A stretch of 64,000 nt of DNA from Rubrivivax sp. A210 (GCF_904426505.1 NZ_CAJGBN010000013.1:1-64000); one strand, 5' to 3'; positions 36,046 through 49,022 are shown, numbered from the stretch's first letter. The notes: generated from the letters alone by a model not told the origin. Made by a program: numbers and translations.

Positions 36046-36921
36046 TCAGCGCGGCCGGGTTGGCGGCAGCGGGATGAGATCGGTCTCGCCCGCCAGCGCC
36101 GCAAAGCGCTGTGCCTCCCAGTCGTCGGCCGCCTGCACCAGGCGCTCGCGGCGCGAGGAGACGAAGTTCCAGTAGATATGGCGGTGGCCCAGCGGCTCCC
36201 CGCCTATCAGCACCACGCGCGCCGCGCCGCTGGCGGCCAGCATGGGCTCGTCGCCCGGCGCCAGCAGCTGCATGCGCTGCGGCGCCAGGGCACTGCCGTC
36301 CAGTTCGACGGCGCCTTCGATGACGTAGAGGGCACGCTCAGGTGCCAACGGGAGCGGAAAGGCGTCGCCCACGGCCAGCGTGATGTCGAGGTAGAGCGTC
36401 TCGGAGCGCACCGCCACCGGCGAAGTCGCCCCAAAGGCCGCGCCCACCAGCACGCGCACCTGGGCGCCACCCACCTCCAGCGCCGGAATCGCCGCCGCCG
36501 GCGTGTGGGCGAAAGACGGCGCCATCTCCTCGTCGGCCTCGGGCAGCGCCGCCCACAGCTGCAGGCCGTGGCTGCGCCTTGGCCGGCCGCGCAAATCATC
36601 GGGCGTGCGCTCTGAATGCACGATGCCGCTGCCGGCCGTCATCCAGTTGACGGCGCCCGGCTCGATGCGCTGGCGCGCGCCGGTGGAGTCGTGGTGCTGC
36701 AGCGCGCCCTCGAAGAGATAGCTCAACGTGGCCAGGCCGATGTGCGGGTGCGGGCGCACATCGTGGTCGTCCTCGGGCCGCGCCGTGAGCGGGCCGAAAT
36801 GGTCGAAGAAGAGGAAGGGCCCGACGGCCTGGCGCGCCGCAGCAGGCAGCAGGCGGCGCACGGTGAAACCACCGCCGAGATCCTTGGTGTGGGGCGTGAG
36901 GACGAGAGGCGAAGGGCTCAT
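36046..36921 (-). CDS. Pirin-family protein
   Basis: The 291-residue bicupin has the pirin N-terminal pattern: FTVRRLLPAAARQAVGPFLFFDHFGP, then HPHIGLATLSYLFEGALQHHDSTG and GAVNWMTAGSGIVHSERTP. The metal-ligand candidates His (in RPHPHIG), His (in QHHDS) and Glu (in HSERTP) are all retained. Bacterial pirins include quercetin dioxygenases and regulators of metabolic enzymes; no substrate can be assigned. It is convergent with the PEP-CTERM gene and divergent from ychF. Confidence 0.92.
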   Translation of the reverse strand: MSPSPLVLTPHTKDLGGGFTVRRLLPAAARQAVGPFLFFDHFGPLTARPEDDHDVRPHPHIGLATLSYLFEGALQHHDSTGARQRIEPGAVNWMTAGSGIVHSERTPDDLRGRPRRSHGLQLWAALPEADEEMAPSFAHTPAAAIPALEVGGAQVRVLVGAAFGATSPVAVRSETLYLDITLAVGDAFPLPLAPERALYVIEGAVELDGSALAPQRMQLLAPGDEPMLAASGAARVVLIGGEPLGHRHIYWNFVSSRRERLVQAADDWEAQRFAALAGETDLIPLPPTRPR

Positions 36922-36973
36922 CGGCGCAGTGTAGGAAAATCGCCGCTTCCCTGCGTTCCTTCAGAAAGCCTCC

Positions 36974-38068
36974 ATGAGCCTCAAGTGCGGCATCGTCGGC
37001 CTGCCCAATGTCGGCAAGTCCACACTCTTCAACGCGCTCACCAAGGCCGGCATCGCCGCCGAGAACTACCCGTTCTGCACCATCGAGCCCAATGTCGGCG
37101 TGGTCGAGCTGCCCGACCCTCGCCTGGCTGCGCTGAGCGTGATCGTCCAGCCCGAGCGCGTGGTGCCGGCCATCGTCGAGTTCGTCGACATCGCCGGCCT
37201 CGTGGCCGGGGCCAGCAAGGGCGAGGGCCTGGGCAACCAGTTCCTGAGCCACATCCGCGAGACCGACGCCATCGTCAACGTGGTGCGCTGCTTCGAGGAC
37301 GAGAACGTCATCCACGTCGCCGGCAAGGTGGACCCCATCGCCGACATCGAGGTCATACAGACCGAGCTGTGCCTGGCCGACCTTTCCACGGTGGAAAAAA
37401 GCCTGCACCGCTACGTGAAGGCGGCGCGCTCAGGCAATGACAAGGAGGCGGCGGCACTGGTGAAGGTGCTCGAGAAATGCCAGGCCGCGCTGGACCAGGC
37501 GCTGCCGGTGCGTGGCATTGACTTCAGCAAGGAAGAGCAGGTCATCCTCAAGCCGCTGTGCCTGATCACCGCCAAGCCGGCGATGTTTGTCGGCAACGTC
37601 AGCGAGACGGGTTTCGAGAACAACCCCTTCCTCGACCGCCTGCGCGACTACGCCGCCAAGCAGAAGGCGCCGGTGGTGGCCATCTGCGCCAAGACCGAGG
37701 CCGAGCTGGCCGACATGGCCGACGAGGACAAGGCGCTCTTCCTGCACGAGATGGGGCAGGACGAGCCGGGGCTGAACCGCCTGATCCGCGCCGCCTTCAC
37801 GCTGCTGGGCCTGCAGACCTATTTCACCGCCGGCGTCAAGGAAGTGCGCGCCTGGACCATCCACATCGGCGACACCGCGCCGCAGGCGGCCGGCGTCATC
37901 CACACCGATTTCGAGCGCGGCTTCATCCGCGCCCAGACCATCGCCTACGAGGATTTCATCGCCTTCAAGGGCGAACAAGGCGCCAAGGACCACGGCAAGA
38001 TGCGCGCCGAGGGCAAGGAATACGTCGTCAAGGACGGCGACGTGATGAACTTCCTGTTCAACGTCTGA
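36974..38068 (+). CDS. ychF: Redox-responsive ATPase/GTPase YchF (OBG family)
   Basis: The 364-residue protein starts directly with the P-loop [37 protein letters not shown], a switch region with the YchF-type ending, follows, and the C-terminal TGS domain has [22 protein letters not shown] (core [14 protein letters not shown]). In YchF the NKxD motif is changed, favouring ATP over GTP; here NVSE near 214 takes that place. It binds ribosomes and is linked to oxidative stress. Length equals the family norm (about 363). Confidence 0.97.
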   Translation: MSLKCGIVGLPNVGKSTLFNALTKAGIAAENYPFCTIEPNVGVVELPDPRLAALSVIVQPERVVPAIVEFVDIAGLVAGASKGEGLGNQFLSHIRETDAIVNVVRCFEDENVIHVAGKVDPIADIEVIQTELCLADLSTVEKSLHRYVKAARSGNDKEAAALVKVLEKCQAALDQALPVRGIDFSKEEQVILKPLCLITAKPAMFVGNVSETGFENNPFLDRLRDYAAKQKAPVVAICAKTEAELADMADEDKALFLHEMGQDEPGLNRLIRAAFTLLGLQTYFTAGVKEVRAWTIHIGDTAPQAAGVIHTDFERGFIRAQTIAYEDFIAFKGEQGAKDHGKMRAEGKEYVVKDGDVMNFLFNV

Positions 38069-38107
38069 TTCGCGGCGCTGGCGCGCCGTGCCGAAGGCGC
38101 CGGGAAG

Positions 38108-38827
38108 TTAAGCGGCGCGGCCGTGCGCCTTGCGACGGCGCGCCACGCCCATGCCGGCCAGGGCCACCAGCACCAGGCTTGCCGCGCCAGGCTCAGGAAC
38201 GCTCGCCGCCAGGCTGCCGGGGGCGCCGTCGAACACCACCTCGCCCAGCGCCAGCCAACGGCCTTCCGGGCCATTGTTCAGCGTCAGTTCGACGTAGCGG
38301 CCGCTGGCCGGGCTGGTCAGCACCTGGAAGACGCCGTCGCTGTCATTGGCACCCGGCACGCGCTCTGCGGCCGACAGGCTGCGCGTTTGCGTGCCGCCGA
38401 AGTTGACGCCGTCGTCGGAAAACCGCATGCCGACCGAACCCGGCATGTAGACAGCCGCCGCAGGGTAGTACTTGAAGTAGGTCGTCACGCTGCTGAGGAT
38501 GTGGCTGCTGCCCAGATCGAAGGTGATGACCGGCGATGAGCCGTCCCACATCACGTAGGGCGCCCAGGCGCCGTAGCCGGCCGACACCGACGCGCTCAGC
38601 ACGCCGTCGGTCAGGTCGCCCTTGCCACCCGACAGCAGGCCGGCGCCGCCCACGAGCGAGCGACTGCCGGTCAGGGTGCCGGCAGGGCTGGCGGTATAGC
38701 CGTTGTCGAAGTAGGCACCGTGCAGATCGGCGCCATCGAGCATGGTGTAGGACTGGACCACGATGTTGGCTTGCGCCCCCATCGACAGGACGGCGGCCGC
38801 AAGGCCGGTGAGCAAGGGTCGCAGCAT
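38108..38827 (-). CDS. PEP-CTERM sorted extracytoplasmic protein
   Basis: The 239-residue protein has a signal peptide (PLLTGLAAAVLSMGAQA) and a PEP-CTERM end (VPEPGAASLVLVALAGMGVA followed by RRRKAHGRAA). The body resembles an F5/8-type discoidin-like lectin domain (ITFDLGSSHILSSVTTYFKYYP, then GRYVELTLNNGPEGRWLALGEVVF). This suggests carbohydrate or matrix binding on the surface. ATG 38827 gives a clean signal peptide; the open frame upstream is longer but not leader-like. No convincing sigma-54 box was found upstream. Confidence 0.85.
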   Translation of the reverse strand: MLRPLLTGLAAAVLSMGAQANIVVQSYTMLDGADLHGAYFDNGYTASPAGTLTGSRSLVGGAGLLSGGKGDLTDGVLSASVSAGYGAWAPYVMWDGSSPVITFDLGSSHILSSVTTYFKYYPAAAVYMPGSVGMRFSDDGVNFGGTQTRSLSAAERVPGANDSDGVFQVLTSPASGRYVELTLNNGPEGRWLALGEVVFDGAPGSLAASVPEPGAASLVLVALAGMGVARRRKAHGRAA

Positions 38828-38998
38828 GGGGTTCTCGGTCAAGGGGCCAGGAGTCTGGGCACCCTGCCCGCTCGATAACCCATTCTGTCGGCCGGGATAT
38901 TCACCGTCACCCCGCAGGCCCGGGGGGGGTGAGCGCCGATTCAAGCCAAAAGGCGGCAGGAATTGGCGCCGGCCGCGCTCGCGAAGCGGCCTCGCCGC

Positions 38999-39181
38999 TC
39001 AGGCGTCCAGACGTTGCACGATCTGCGCTACCAAGGCGCGCAGCGCCACGTCCAGCGCCTGGCCCTGGCGCGCCAGTTCTTCTGCATCGTCCGCGCCCGC
39101 CAACCGGGCTTCCAACTCGCGCGCCGCCAGGGCCATCGCCACCGCGCCTATGACCGAGCTGGCACCGCACAGCGAGTGCAG

Positions 39182-39184
<3 letters not shown>
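38999..39184 (-). other. Detached half of the Hpt domain behind an in-frame TAG
   Basis: Directly after the amber codon at 39182-39184, the same frame continues for 60 residues to a TGA at 38999-39001. It starts LHSLCGASSVIGAVAMALAA and ends AQIVQRLDA. HSLCG followed by IGA is the phospho-accepting helix of an Hpt domain (usual pattern H-S-L-K-G), and ARELEARLAG is the next helix. The stop falls one codon before the HSL motif. There is no start codon suitable for separate translation close to the His. A single C-to-T change (CAG to TAG) would explain it; see the kinase entry. Confidence 0.8.
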
Positions 39185-42844
<3,660 letters not shown>

Positions 42845-42878
42845 GAGGGCGATGAAGGCTGCGGATGAACGACGCCGA

Positions 42879-42900
42879 GGCGGCCTGCATCGAGGCCGCC
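42879..42900 (-). terminator. Hairpin between the VOC gene and the hybrid kinase
   Basis: GGCGGCCT at 42879-42886 pairs perfectly with AGGCCGCC at 42893-42900 around six bases. It lies between the VOC-protein stop (43028) and the kinase start (42844) on the same strand. It lacks a T-run and could be an attenuator or weak terminator. Confidence 0.4.
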
Positions 42901-43027
42901 CGGCGCAGCGGTAAGTCCGAGTCTAGGCCGACCGGGAAACGCCCGGCGCCCAGAGCAACCAGCCGGGCGAGGTCCATCTTCCACGCGGCACCCACCACGC
43001 GGGGACTCGCGGGGCAGCAGGGCGCTC

Positions 43028-43570
43028 TCAGCCCAGGGCCTGGAACTCCTTGTCGTGCATCCAGGCCGCATGCCGCGGTGCGCGCCGGGTCTGGCTCCAC
43101 TCCTCGAGCATCTGCCACTTCACATCGTCCAGCGCGCGGTACATCGGGGGCGTGCCCACGTCGGCCGCCAGTTCCAGGCGATGGCCGTTGGGGTCGAAGA
43201 AATAGATGCTCTTGAAGAGGGTGTGATCGGTGATGCCGACGACTTCGACGCCGGCGGCTTCCAGCCTGGCCTTGGTTTCCTCCAGCGTCTGCACGCTGTC
43301 GACCTTGAAGGCGATGTGCTGTACCCAGTCGGGGGTGTTGGTGTCCCGGCCCATCGCAGGCGCATTGGGCAGTTCGAAGAAAGCCAGCACATTGCCCTGG
43401 CCGGCGTCCAGGAACACATGCATATAGGGGTCGGGCGCCTTCGTGGACGGCACCTGGTCTTCGGCGATGGCCAGCACGAAGTCCATGTTCAGGTGCTTGA
43501 CGTACCACTCGACGGTTTCCTTGGCGTCACGGCAGCGGTAGGCGACGTGGTGTATGCGTTGGATCTTCAT
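43028..43570 (-). CDS. VOC-family protein (glyoxalase/dioxygenase fold)
   Basis: The 180-residue protein begins IQRIHHVAYRCRDAKETVEWYV, with the first metal-binding His. QHIAFKVDSVQTLEETKARLEAAG and IYFFDPNGHRLELAADVG follow, the latter with a metal-ligand Glu. This is the paired beta-alpha-beta fold of glyoxalases and extradiol dioxygenases. The C-terminal tail (WSQTRRAPRHAAWMHDKEF) is unusual and may cover the active site. The substrate is unknown. It is divergent from rpoH, 169 bases away. Confidence 0.85.
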   Translation of the reverse strand: MKIQRIHHVAYRCRDAKETVEWYVKHLNMDFVLAIAEDQVPSTKAPDPYMHVFLDAGQGNVLAFFELPNAPAMGRDTNTPDWVQHIAFKVDSVQTLEETKARLEAAGVEVVGITDHTLFKSIYFFDPNGHRLELAADVGTPPMYRALDDVKWQMLEEWSQTRRAPRHAAWMHDKEFQALG

Positions 43571-43669
43571 GCTCCTGCGTCCTCAGTGATTCAGCCTGCA
43601 AGGGTGCCCCACCGACCATACGGCGCCGGCCGCGCCCTCCCCGGTGTGGGGGATCTGGCACAGGCGATA

Positions 43670-43696
43670 TCAGCACTCAACGATGGAGAGTGCTAA
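43670..43696 (+). promoter_or_regulatory. CIRCE operator (HrcA site)
   Basis: TCAGCACTC at 43670-43678, a nine-base spacer, and GAGTGCTAA at 43688-43696 match the CIRCE consensus TTAGCACTC-N9-GAGTGCTAA with one mismatch. It lies 43 bases before the rpoH start, in the place of a promoter region or early leader. HrcA repression of rpoH would join the two heat-shock circuits. Confidence 0.85.
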
Positions 43697-43739
43697 TATT
43701 TGTGGAACTCGAGGGGCCCCCGGCCACTCACATGCTGCC

Positions 43740-44669
43740 ATGAACACCACTGCCACCGCCTCCCTCACGCTGCGCGACCCCTGGGCGCTGGTGCCCTCGC
43801 TGGGCAATCTGGACGCCTACATCTCGGCCGTCAACCGCCTGCCCATGCTCACCCAGGCCGAGGAAACCCAGCTCGGCCGCGCCTGGCGCGCCGAAGGCGA
43901 CGTGCAGGCGGCCGGGCGGCTGGTGCTGTCGCACCTGCGCCTGGTGGTCTCGGTCTCGCGCCAGTACCTCGGCTACGGCCTGCCCCAGGGTGACCTCATC
44001 CAGGAAGGCAATATCGGCCTGATGAAGGCCGTGAAGCGATTCGACCCCGAGCAGGGCGTGCGCCTGGTGAGCTATGCGCTGCACTGGATCAAGGCCGAGA
44101 TCCACGAGTACATCCTCAAGAACTGGCGCATGGTCAAGGTGGCCACCACCAAGGCCCAGCGCAAGCTCTTTTTCAACCTGCGCTCGATGAAGCAGGGCCT
44201 GAAGCAGGACCAGGGCGAGAACCACGAGGCCGACACCTACCGCAACACGCTCACGCCGGTCGAGGTGGAGACGGTGGCGCGCGAACTGCACGTCAAGCCC
44301 GAAGAAGTGATCGAGATGGAAACCCGCCTGTCGGGCGGCGACGTGGCGCTCGAGCCGCAGACCGACGACGGCGAGGAAAGCTACGCCCCCATCGCGTATC
44401 TCGCCGACGACAGCAGCGAGCCGACGCGTCGCCTCGAGGCCGTACACCGCGACTGGCTGGCCGGCGACGGCATCAGCACGGCGCTGAACGTGCTGGACGC
44501 GCGCAGCCGCCGCGTCGTCGAGGAGCGCTGGCTCAAGGTCAACGACGATTCATCCGGCGGCATGACGCTGCACGAGTTGGCCGCCGAATACGGCGTCAGC
44601 GCCGAGCGCATCCGCCAGATCGAAGTGGCGGCGCTGAAGAAGATGCGCAAGGCGCTGGAAGTCGCCTGA
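43740..44669 (+). CDS. rpoH: Heat-shock sigma factor RpoH (sigma-32)
   Basis: The 309-residue sigma factor has region 1.2/2.1 (LPMLTQAEETQLGRAWR), and region 2.4 with LVSYALHWIKAEIHEYILKNW (core SYALHWIKAEIHEYIL). The RpoH-box-like KLFFNLRSMKQ follows near 142 (the Q-R-K-L-F-F-N-L-R stretch is diagnostic of sigma-32). Region 4 carries the helix-turn-helix TLHELAAEYGVSAERIRQIE. The upstream CIRCE implies transcriptional control by HrcA. The start ATG at 43740 precedes conserved sequence by about 20 residues. Confidence 0.97.
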   Translation: MNTTATASLTLRDPWALVPSLGNLDAYISAVNRLPMLTQAEETQLGRAWRAEGDVQAAGRLVLSHLRLVVSVSRQYLGYGLPQGDLIQEGNIGLMKAVKRFDPEQGVRLVSYALHWIKAEIHEYILKNWRMVKVATTKAQRKLFFNLRSMKQGLKQDQGENHEADTYRNTLTPVEVETVARELHVKPEEVIEMETRLSGGDVALEPQTDDGEESYAPIAYLADDSSEPTRRLEAVHRDWLAGDGISTALNVLDARSRRVVEERWLKVNDDSSGGMTLHELAAEYGVSAERIRQIEVAALKKMRKALEVA

Positions 44670-44684
44670 GGGCGACGCCGCGGC

Positions 44685-45293
44685 TCAGCCCTTCAGGAGC
44701 AGCTGAAGGTCGGACTTCAAGGTGTCCGACCCCATGCCGTAGCGCGTGAACAGGCGCACGCGGCCCGTCGCGTCGAAGACATAGCTGCCGGCCGTGTGGT
44801 CCATCGTGTAGCTGCCTGCGGCCTGGCCCGGCACCTTGGCGAAGAAGACCTTGAAGGCCTTGGCCGCCGCCGCCGTTTCTTCCGCGCTGCCGCGCAGCGC
44901 GACGAAATCGGGGCTGAAGGCGCCCACATAGGCCTTCAACACCTCGGGCGTGTCGCGCTCGGGGTCGACGGAGATGAAGATACCCTGCACGCGGGCGCCA
45001 TCGGCGCCCAATTCCTTCTTGATCTGAGCCAGCTCCATCATCGTCGTCGGGCAGACGTCGGGACATTGCGTGTAGCCAAAGAAGACCACCGCCAGGCTGC
45101 CCTTGAAATCGGCCAGGCGGCGGCGCTTGCCGTCGACATCGGGCAGGTCGAAATCGCGTGCGTACTCGGCGCCGGTGATGTCGATGGACTTGAAGGCCGG
45201 CGGCGGCGGCGCGCTGCGTTCGCAGCCCGTCAGGGCCACAGCCATTGGGGCGGCCAGGCCCAGGGCAATCAGCCGACGACGAGCGCTATCCAT
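44685..45293 (-). CDS. SCO1/SenC-family copper chaperone lipoprotein
   Basis: The 202-residue protein starts with a lipoprotein signal ([12 protein letters not shown], lipid Cys24). A thioredoxin fold follows with the copper site CPDVC (Cys77, Cys81) and a distal His in [11 protein letters not shown] near 166. SCO proteins deliver copper to the CuA centre of cytochrome oxidase subunit II. It is the last gene of the leftward cox assembly run. The start overlaps the ctaB stop by 25 bases. Confidence 0.93.
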   Translation of the reverse strand: MDSARRRLIALGLAAPMAVALTGCERSAPPPPAFKSIDITGAEYARDFDLPDVDGKRRRLADFKGSLAVVFFGYTQCPDVCPTTMMELAQIKKELGADGARVQGIFISVDPERDTPEVLKAYVGAFSPDFVALRGSAEETAAAAKAFKVFFAKVPGQAAGSYTMDHTAGSYVFDATGRVRLFTRYGMGSDTLKSDLQLLLKG

Positions 45294-46186
45294 GGCATCA
45301 GGTAGTGGTCAAGCAAGAGCGCGGCAAAGAGCAGCGAGAGGTGCCAGATCGAGAAACGGAAGGTGGCGCGCGCCAGCGCGTCGCTGTAGTCGCGCCACAG
45401 CTGCCAGGCATAGAGAATGAAGAGCCCGCCCAGCACCAGGGCCGCGGCCAGGTAGATGGCGCCGCTCATGCGGAAGACAAAGGGCAGCAGCGTGGCCGCG
45501 AACAGCACGATGGTGTAGAGCAGCACCTGCAGCCGCGTGAACTCGGAGCCATGCGTGATGGGCAGCATGGGCAGGCCGGCACGGCGGTAGTCCTCGGCGC
45601 GGTACAGCGCCAGGGCCCAGAAGTGCGGCGGCGTCCAGAGGAAGATGATGAGGCAGAGGATCAGCGCCTCGTGGCCGACCTCGCCGCGCATGGCGGCAAA
45701 GCCCAGCACCGGAGGCATTGCGCCCGAGGCGCCGCCGATGACGATGTTCTGCGGCGTCAGCGGCTTGAGCACCACGGTGTAGACCACCGCATAGCCGACG
45801 AAGGTGGCAAAGGTGAGCCACATCGTCAGCGCATTGACCCAGAAGTACAGCACAGCGCTGCCGGCAGCGCACAGCACGGCCGAAAACAGCAGGGTCTGGC
45901 CAGAAGGCAGTTCGCCCTTGGCCGAAGGCCGCCAGGCGGTGCGCGCCATGCGGCGGTCGATCTGCTGCTCGACCAGGCAGTTGAAGGCCGCCGCGGCGCT
46001 GGCCACCAGCCAGATGCCCACGGTGGCGGCGCCGGCCAGGCGCCAGTCGGGCAGGCCAGGCTGGGCCAGCAGCATGCCGATGAGGGCGCAGAAGACGATC
46101 AGCTGGATCACGCGCGGCTTGGTCAGCGCGTAAAACTGCGACCAGCGCGTGGCGGCTGAACGGGGGGCGGCAAGGGTCTGGGACAT
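45269..46186 (-). CDS. ctaB: Protoheme IX farnesyltransferase (heme O synthase)
   Basis: The 305-residue membrane protein is a UbiA-type prenyltransferase converting heme B to heme [18 protein letters not shown] starts the first helix. The prenyl-diphosphate site is [19 protein letters not shown] (core [15 protein letters not shown]), and the second acidic region is in [21 protein letters not shown]. About nine helices are present. Here the canonical N-x-x-x-D reads NCLVEQQID. It supplies CtaA, encoded just upstream in the operon. Confidence 0.95.
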   Translation of the reverse strand: MSQTLAAPRSAATRWSQFYALTKPRVIQLIVFCALIGMLLAQPGLPDWRLAGAATVGIWLVASAAAAFNCLVEQQIDRRMARTAWRPSAKGELPSGQTLLFSAVLCAAGSAVLYFWVNALTMWLTFATFVGYAVVYTVVLKPLTPQNIVIGGASGAMPPVLGFAAMRGEVGHEALILCLIIFLWTPPHFWALALYRAEDYRRAGLPMLPITHGSEFTRLQVLLYTIVLFAATLLPFVFRMSGAIYLAAALVLGGLFILYAWQLWRDYSDALARATFRFSIWHLSLLFAALLLDHYLMPWIALVVG

Positions 46187-46199
46187 GGGGCGGTCGATT

Positions 46200-47333
46200 C
46201 TAGGCAGCCACCGGCAGCGGCTGAGGGCGTGCAGGGGCAGGGGCAACGCCCGCGCGTGCGATAAGCAGCGCCAGCAGCAGCGCCATCGCGGCGGCGCCGG
46301 CCGAATGGCCCAGCGCCGCCACCAGCGGCCAGCCGAGCACGACGTTGGACAGCCCGCTGGCCCACTGCAGCAGCAGCAGCGCGCCCAGGCCGGCGCCAAA
46401 GCGCCCGGCCCCGCCCCGGCGCCACAGCGCCCAGGCCAGCCAAGCCAGCACGGCGCTGGCGATGACGGCGAACAGCCGGTGCGCCATCTGGATGGCCACC
46501 AGGGCCTCGAAGGGCAGCGCGCCGCCGTGGCCGGCCAGGCCCAGCTCGCGCCGCAGCGTGAAGCCGTGGCCGAAATCCATCGTCGGCCAGGCCTGGCCAT
46601 TGCAGAGCGGAAAGCCCTCGCAGGCCAGCACGGCGTAATTGGTGCTGACCCAGCCACCCAAAGCCACCTGGACAGCCAGCACGGCCATGGCCATCAACGC
46701 GCCGCGCCGCAGCACCGCCGGCAGCGCCAGCGGCTGGCGGCCGTAGGCCGCGTGCTGGAAGGCCAGCAACACCAGCAGCGCCAGCCCGCCCAGCAGGTGC
46801 AGGGTGACAATGGCCGGATAGAGCTTGAGCGTGACCGTCCAGCGCCCGAACAGGCCTTGCACGATGACCCAGGCCAGGGTCAGCGTCGGCCACCAGGGCG
46901 TGTGCGGCAGGCGCTGTCGCTCGCGCCAGCTCACCGCGGCCAGCACCAGGATCAGCGCGCCCACAGTGGCCGCGAGGTAGCGGTGGATCATCTCGATCCA
47001 GGCCTTGTGCCAGGTCACCGGGCCGTCGGGCAGGGCCGCCTGCGCGGCGTGGATCTGCTCGCGCGCACCCAGCGGGCTGGCCTCGCCATAGCAGCCCGGC
47101 CAGTCGGGGCAGCCGAGGCCTGAATCGGTAAGCCGCGTAAAGGCGCCAAAGACCACCAGGTCGAAGGTCAGGAAGAGGGTCAGCGCGGTCAGGGCCGCCA
47201 GCCGCCGCGGCGTGTCACGCTGACGCAGCCAGACCCAGGCCAGCGGCAGCAGCGCGACGAGCGCCGCACCGAGCAGCAGGCGCAGCGCGGGGGCGTAGTC
47301 GACCGCGGCAACGCTGGCGGCGGCCGTGTTCAT
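46200..47333 (-). CDS. ctaA: Heme A synthase (COX15/CtaA)
   Basis: The 377-residue protein has eight membrane helices and the COX15 motifs [22 protein letters not shown] and [30 protein letters not shown] and [23 protein letters not shown] (core [15 protein letters not shown]) also match, as does [10 protein letters not shown]. The paired Cys loops of the type with two disulfides are present, as are the four heme-ligand His positions. It oxidises heme O to heme A. The ATG at 47333 was chosen; an upstream frame extension has no membrane or family character. Confidence 0.95.
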   Translation of the reverse strand: MNTAAASVAAVDYAPALRLLLGAALVALLPLAWVWLRQRDTPRRLAALTALTLFLTFDLVVFGAFTRLTDSGLGCPDWPGCYGEASPLGAREQIHAAQAALPDGPVTWHKAWIEMIHRYLAATVGALILVLAAVSWRERQRLPHTPWWPTLTLAWVIVQGLFGRWTVTLKLYPAIVTLHLLGGLALLVLLAFQHAAYGRQPLALPAVLRRGALMAMAVLAVQVALGGWVSTNYAVLACEGFPLCNGQAWPTMDFGHGFTLRRELGLAGHGGALPFEALVAIQMAHRLFAVIASAVLAWLAWALWRRGGAGRFGAGLGALLLLQWASGLSNVVLGWPLVAALGHSAGAAAMALLLALLIARAGVAPAPARPQPLPVAA

Positions 47334-48046
47334 CGGCCCGGTAAGTCCCACGAGGCCGCGGCGCGCAGCAGGCGGTCGAGATCTCGCTTGACCCGCGCCG
47401 GCTCGGCCGCCACCGGCCAGCGCATCATCCATTCGCCATGCGGGTCGACGAGGTAGAGGTGGTCCTGCAGCGCCTGGCCCGGCGCTGGCGCCAGCCAGGC
47501 GGCCAGCGCCGCGGGGTCGGCGCGCAGCGCGGTGAGCGCCGGCTTGGCCTCGATGGCGGCGCGCAGTGCGGGCGCGACCGCGCCGCCGTCAATGACGAAC
47601 CAGAGCTTGTCGATGCGCTCGCGCTCGCGGCCCAGCATCTCGCGCAGCTGGCGCTGCATCAGGAGGCGGGCCTCGCAGCCGGTATCGCAGGCCGAGGGGC
47701 CGACAGTGACCAGCAGCCACTGGCCGCGCAACGAGCGCGCCGCCACCGGCGCGCCGTCCAGTGTGGTGAGCGCCAGCGCCGGCGGCAGGCCGCGCGTAGG
47801 CTGGATCAGCGTGCCATAGCTGGTGAGGCTTTGCGGCCGCACGACGTAGTACATGAAGTAGGAGGCCACCACTGGCGCGGCGCACACGGCCAGCACCAGC
47901 AGCATGCGCAGCCGGCCCTGGCGCGTGCGCCGCGCCTGGGCCTCGGGGCTGGCCAGATCGGGCACGTCCAGGCGGTGGACGGTAAAGGCCAGCGGCTCAG
48001 CGTCGGCCTTGGCTGCGGCGGGGTCGGATGTGTTGGAACCAGACAT
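47330..48046 (-). CDS. SCO-like thioredoxin-fold membrane protein
   Basis: The 238-residue protein has one membrane helix (about 47-69) and a periplasmic thioredoxin-like domain with LLVTVGPSACDTGCEARLLM. The CDTGC (Cys120, Cys124) is the same C-x3-C spacing as SCO copper sites. The downstream LYLVDPHGEWMMRWP matches the fold, but the SCO distal His is not evident. It is conserved in betaproteobacterial cox clusters between ctaA and SURF1; a redox role in CuA or CuB assembly is inferred. It overlaps ctaA (ATGA) and SURF1. Confidence 0.8.
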   Translation of the reverse strand: MSGSNTSDPAAAKADAEPLAFTVHRLDVPDLASPEAQARRTRQGRLRMLLVLAVCAAPVVASYFMYYVVRPQSLTSYGTLIQPTRGLPPALALTTLDGAPVAARSLRGQWLLVTVGPSACDTGCEARLLMQRQLREMLGRERERIDKLWFVIDGGAVAPALRAAIEAKPALTALRADPAALAAWLAPAPGQALQDHLYLVDPHGEWMMRWPVAAEPARVKRDLDRLLRAAASWDLPGR

Positions 48047-48722
48047 AGAGGCCCAGGGTCAGCGTACAGAGCGCAAACCACTGCACGGCATAGCCGTAGT
48101 GCTTGTGGACATCGGCGGCCGGCTGCGGCCATTGCCGCAACAGGCCATCGGCCGGGGGGGAATCGCCATCTTCCTGCACCACGGCCAGCGGGCGCAGCGG
48201 CAGATCGGCTTCGCGCGCATAGGCGGCGAGGTCGAGATTCTGACGGATCGCGCCCGAGGCCGCCGCGCCCAGCTCATAGGCCTGCGAAAGCCGGGGGGCG
48301 ATGCGGCCGATGACGGCCACCTCACCGGCCGGCGACGGCGGGGCCGCGATGCGCGTGCGGTCAGCCCCGTCGCGCGGCAGCCAGCCGCGCTGCACCAGCA
48401 CCGCGCTGCCGTCGGGCAGCTGCAGCGGCGTCACGGCGTAGAAGCCGGCGCGGCCGTTCAGGGGCCGGTTGTCGAGGTAGACAGTGCGTGCGGACAGCCA
48501 GCGGCCCTGCAGGCGCACCAGGCGGTGCTGCAGGCGATCCGCGTCTTCGGCACTGCGGGGCAGTTCGGCCGGCGCCAGGGCAGGCAGCGCGCGCTGGCGC
48601 AGCAGGGCATCCTGCAGCGCCAGCTTCTGCGCCGCGCGGTCGAGCTGCCACAGCCCCAGCCGCGCCGTGGCCAGCACCAACGCCAGCGCGGCGAGCAGCG
48701 GGATCAAGCGGCGCAGGGTCAT
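47997..48722 (-). CDS. SURF1-family cytochrome oxidase assembly protein
   Basis: The 241-residue protein has two membrane helices at the ends (ALALVLATARLGLWQLDRAAQK and WFALCTLTLGLYVWF) and the SURF1 motifs LQGRWLSARTVYLDNRPLNGRAGF. VLVQRGWLPRD also matches. SURF1 helps place heme A in subunit I. It overlaps the SCO-like gene by 50 bases in another frame. It is divergent from the DUF2909 gene, whose ATG is 30 bases away. Confidence 0.93.
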   Translation of the reverse strand: MTLRRLIPLLAALALVLATARLGLWQLDRAAQKLALQDALLRQRALPALAPAELPRSAEDADRLQHRLVRLQGRWLSARTVYLDNRPLNGRAGFYAVTPLQLPDGSAVLVQRGWLPRDGADRTRIAAPPSPAGEVAVIGRIAPRLSQAYELGAAASGAIRQNLDLAAYAREADLPLRPLAVVQEDGDSPPADGLLRQWPQPAADVHKHYGYAVQWFALCTLTLGLYVWFQHIRPRRSQGRR

Positions 48723-48752
48723 CTCGGGGACCGCGGCGGATAATTGCCGCCC

Positions 48753-48974
48753 ATGAAGATCGTGATGGTGTTGATGCTGGTGGCGGTGCTGGCGGCGTTG
48801 GCCAGCGCCGGTTTCTTCATGCTGCGCAAGAGCGACGGCGGCGACCCGCGAGGCCGCCGCATGGCGCGTGCGCTCACGCTGCGCATTGCGCTGTCGGTGG
48901 CGCTCTTCCTCTTCATCCTGCTCGGCTGGTTCATGGGCTGGGTGCATCCGAGCGGCATTCCCGCCGGCCGCTGA
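48753..48974 (+). CDS. Twin-transmembrane DUF2909-type small protein
   Basis: The 73-residue protein is two hydrophobic helices (about 3-23 and 42-64) joined by the basic loop RKSDGGDPRGRRMARALTLR. It matches the small DUF2909 proteins found in this spot of betaproteobacterial cox clusters. The role is unknown. It runs opposite to the surrounding genes, and a clear hairpin follows its stop. Confidence 0.8.
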   Translation: MKIVMVLMLVAVLAALASAGFFMLRKSDGGDPRGRRMARALTLRIALSVALFLFILLGWFMGWVHPSGIPAGR

Positions 48975-48980
48975 AACAAA

Positions 48981-49003
48981 CAACGCCGCGCAAGGCGGCG
49001 TTG
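48981..49003. terminator. Bidirectional terminator-like hairpin
   Basis: Nine bases pair perfectly (CAACGCCGC with GCGGCGTTG) around five bases. It lies between the stops of the convergent DUF2909 and ctaE genes and would serve both. A-rich sequence (GAAACAAA) precedes it, which reads as TTTGTTTC on the ctaE strand and strengthens termination of ctaE transcription. Confidence 0.7.
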
Positions 49004-49022
49004 TCGCGGCGGCTGGCGAGGC

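Noticed and set aside
38828..38960. Sigma-54 promoter before the second PEP-CTERM gene (TTGGCTTGAATCGGCGC on the leftward strand)
   Set aside because: GG and GC are 9 or 11 bases apart, not 10.
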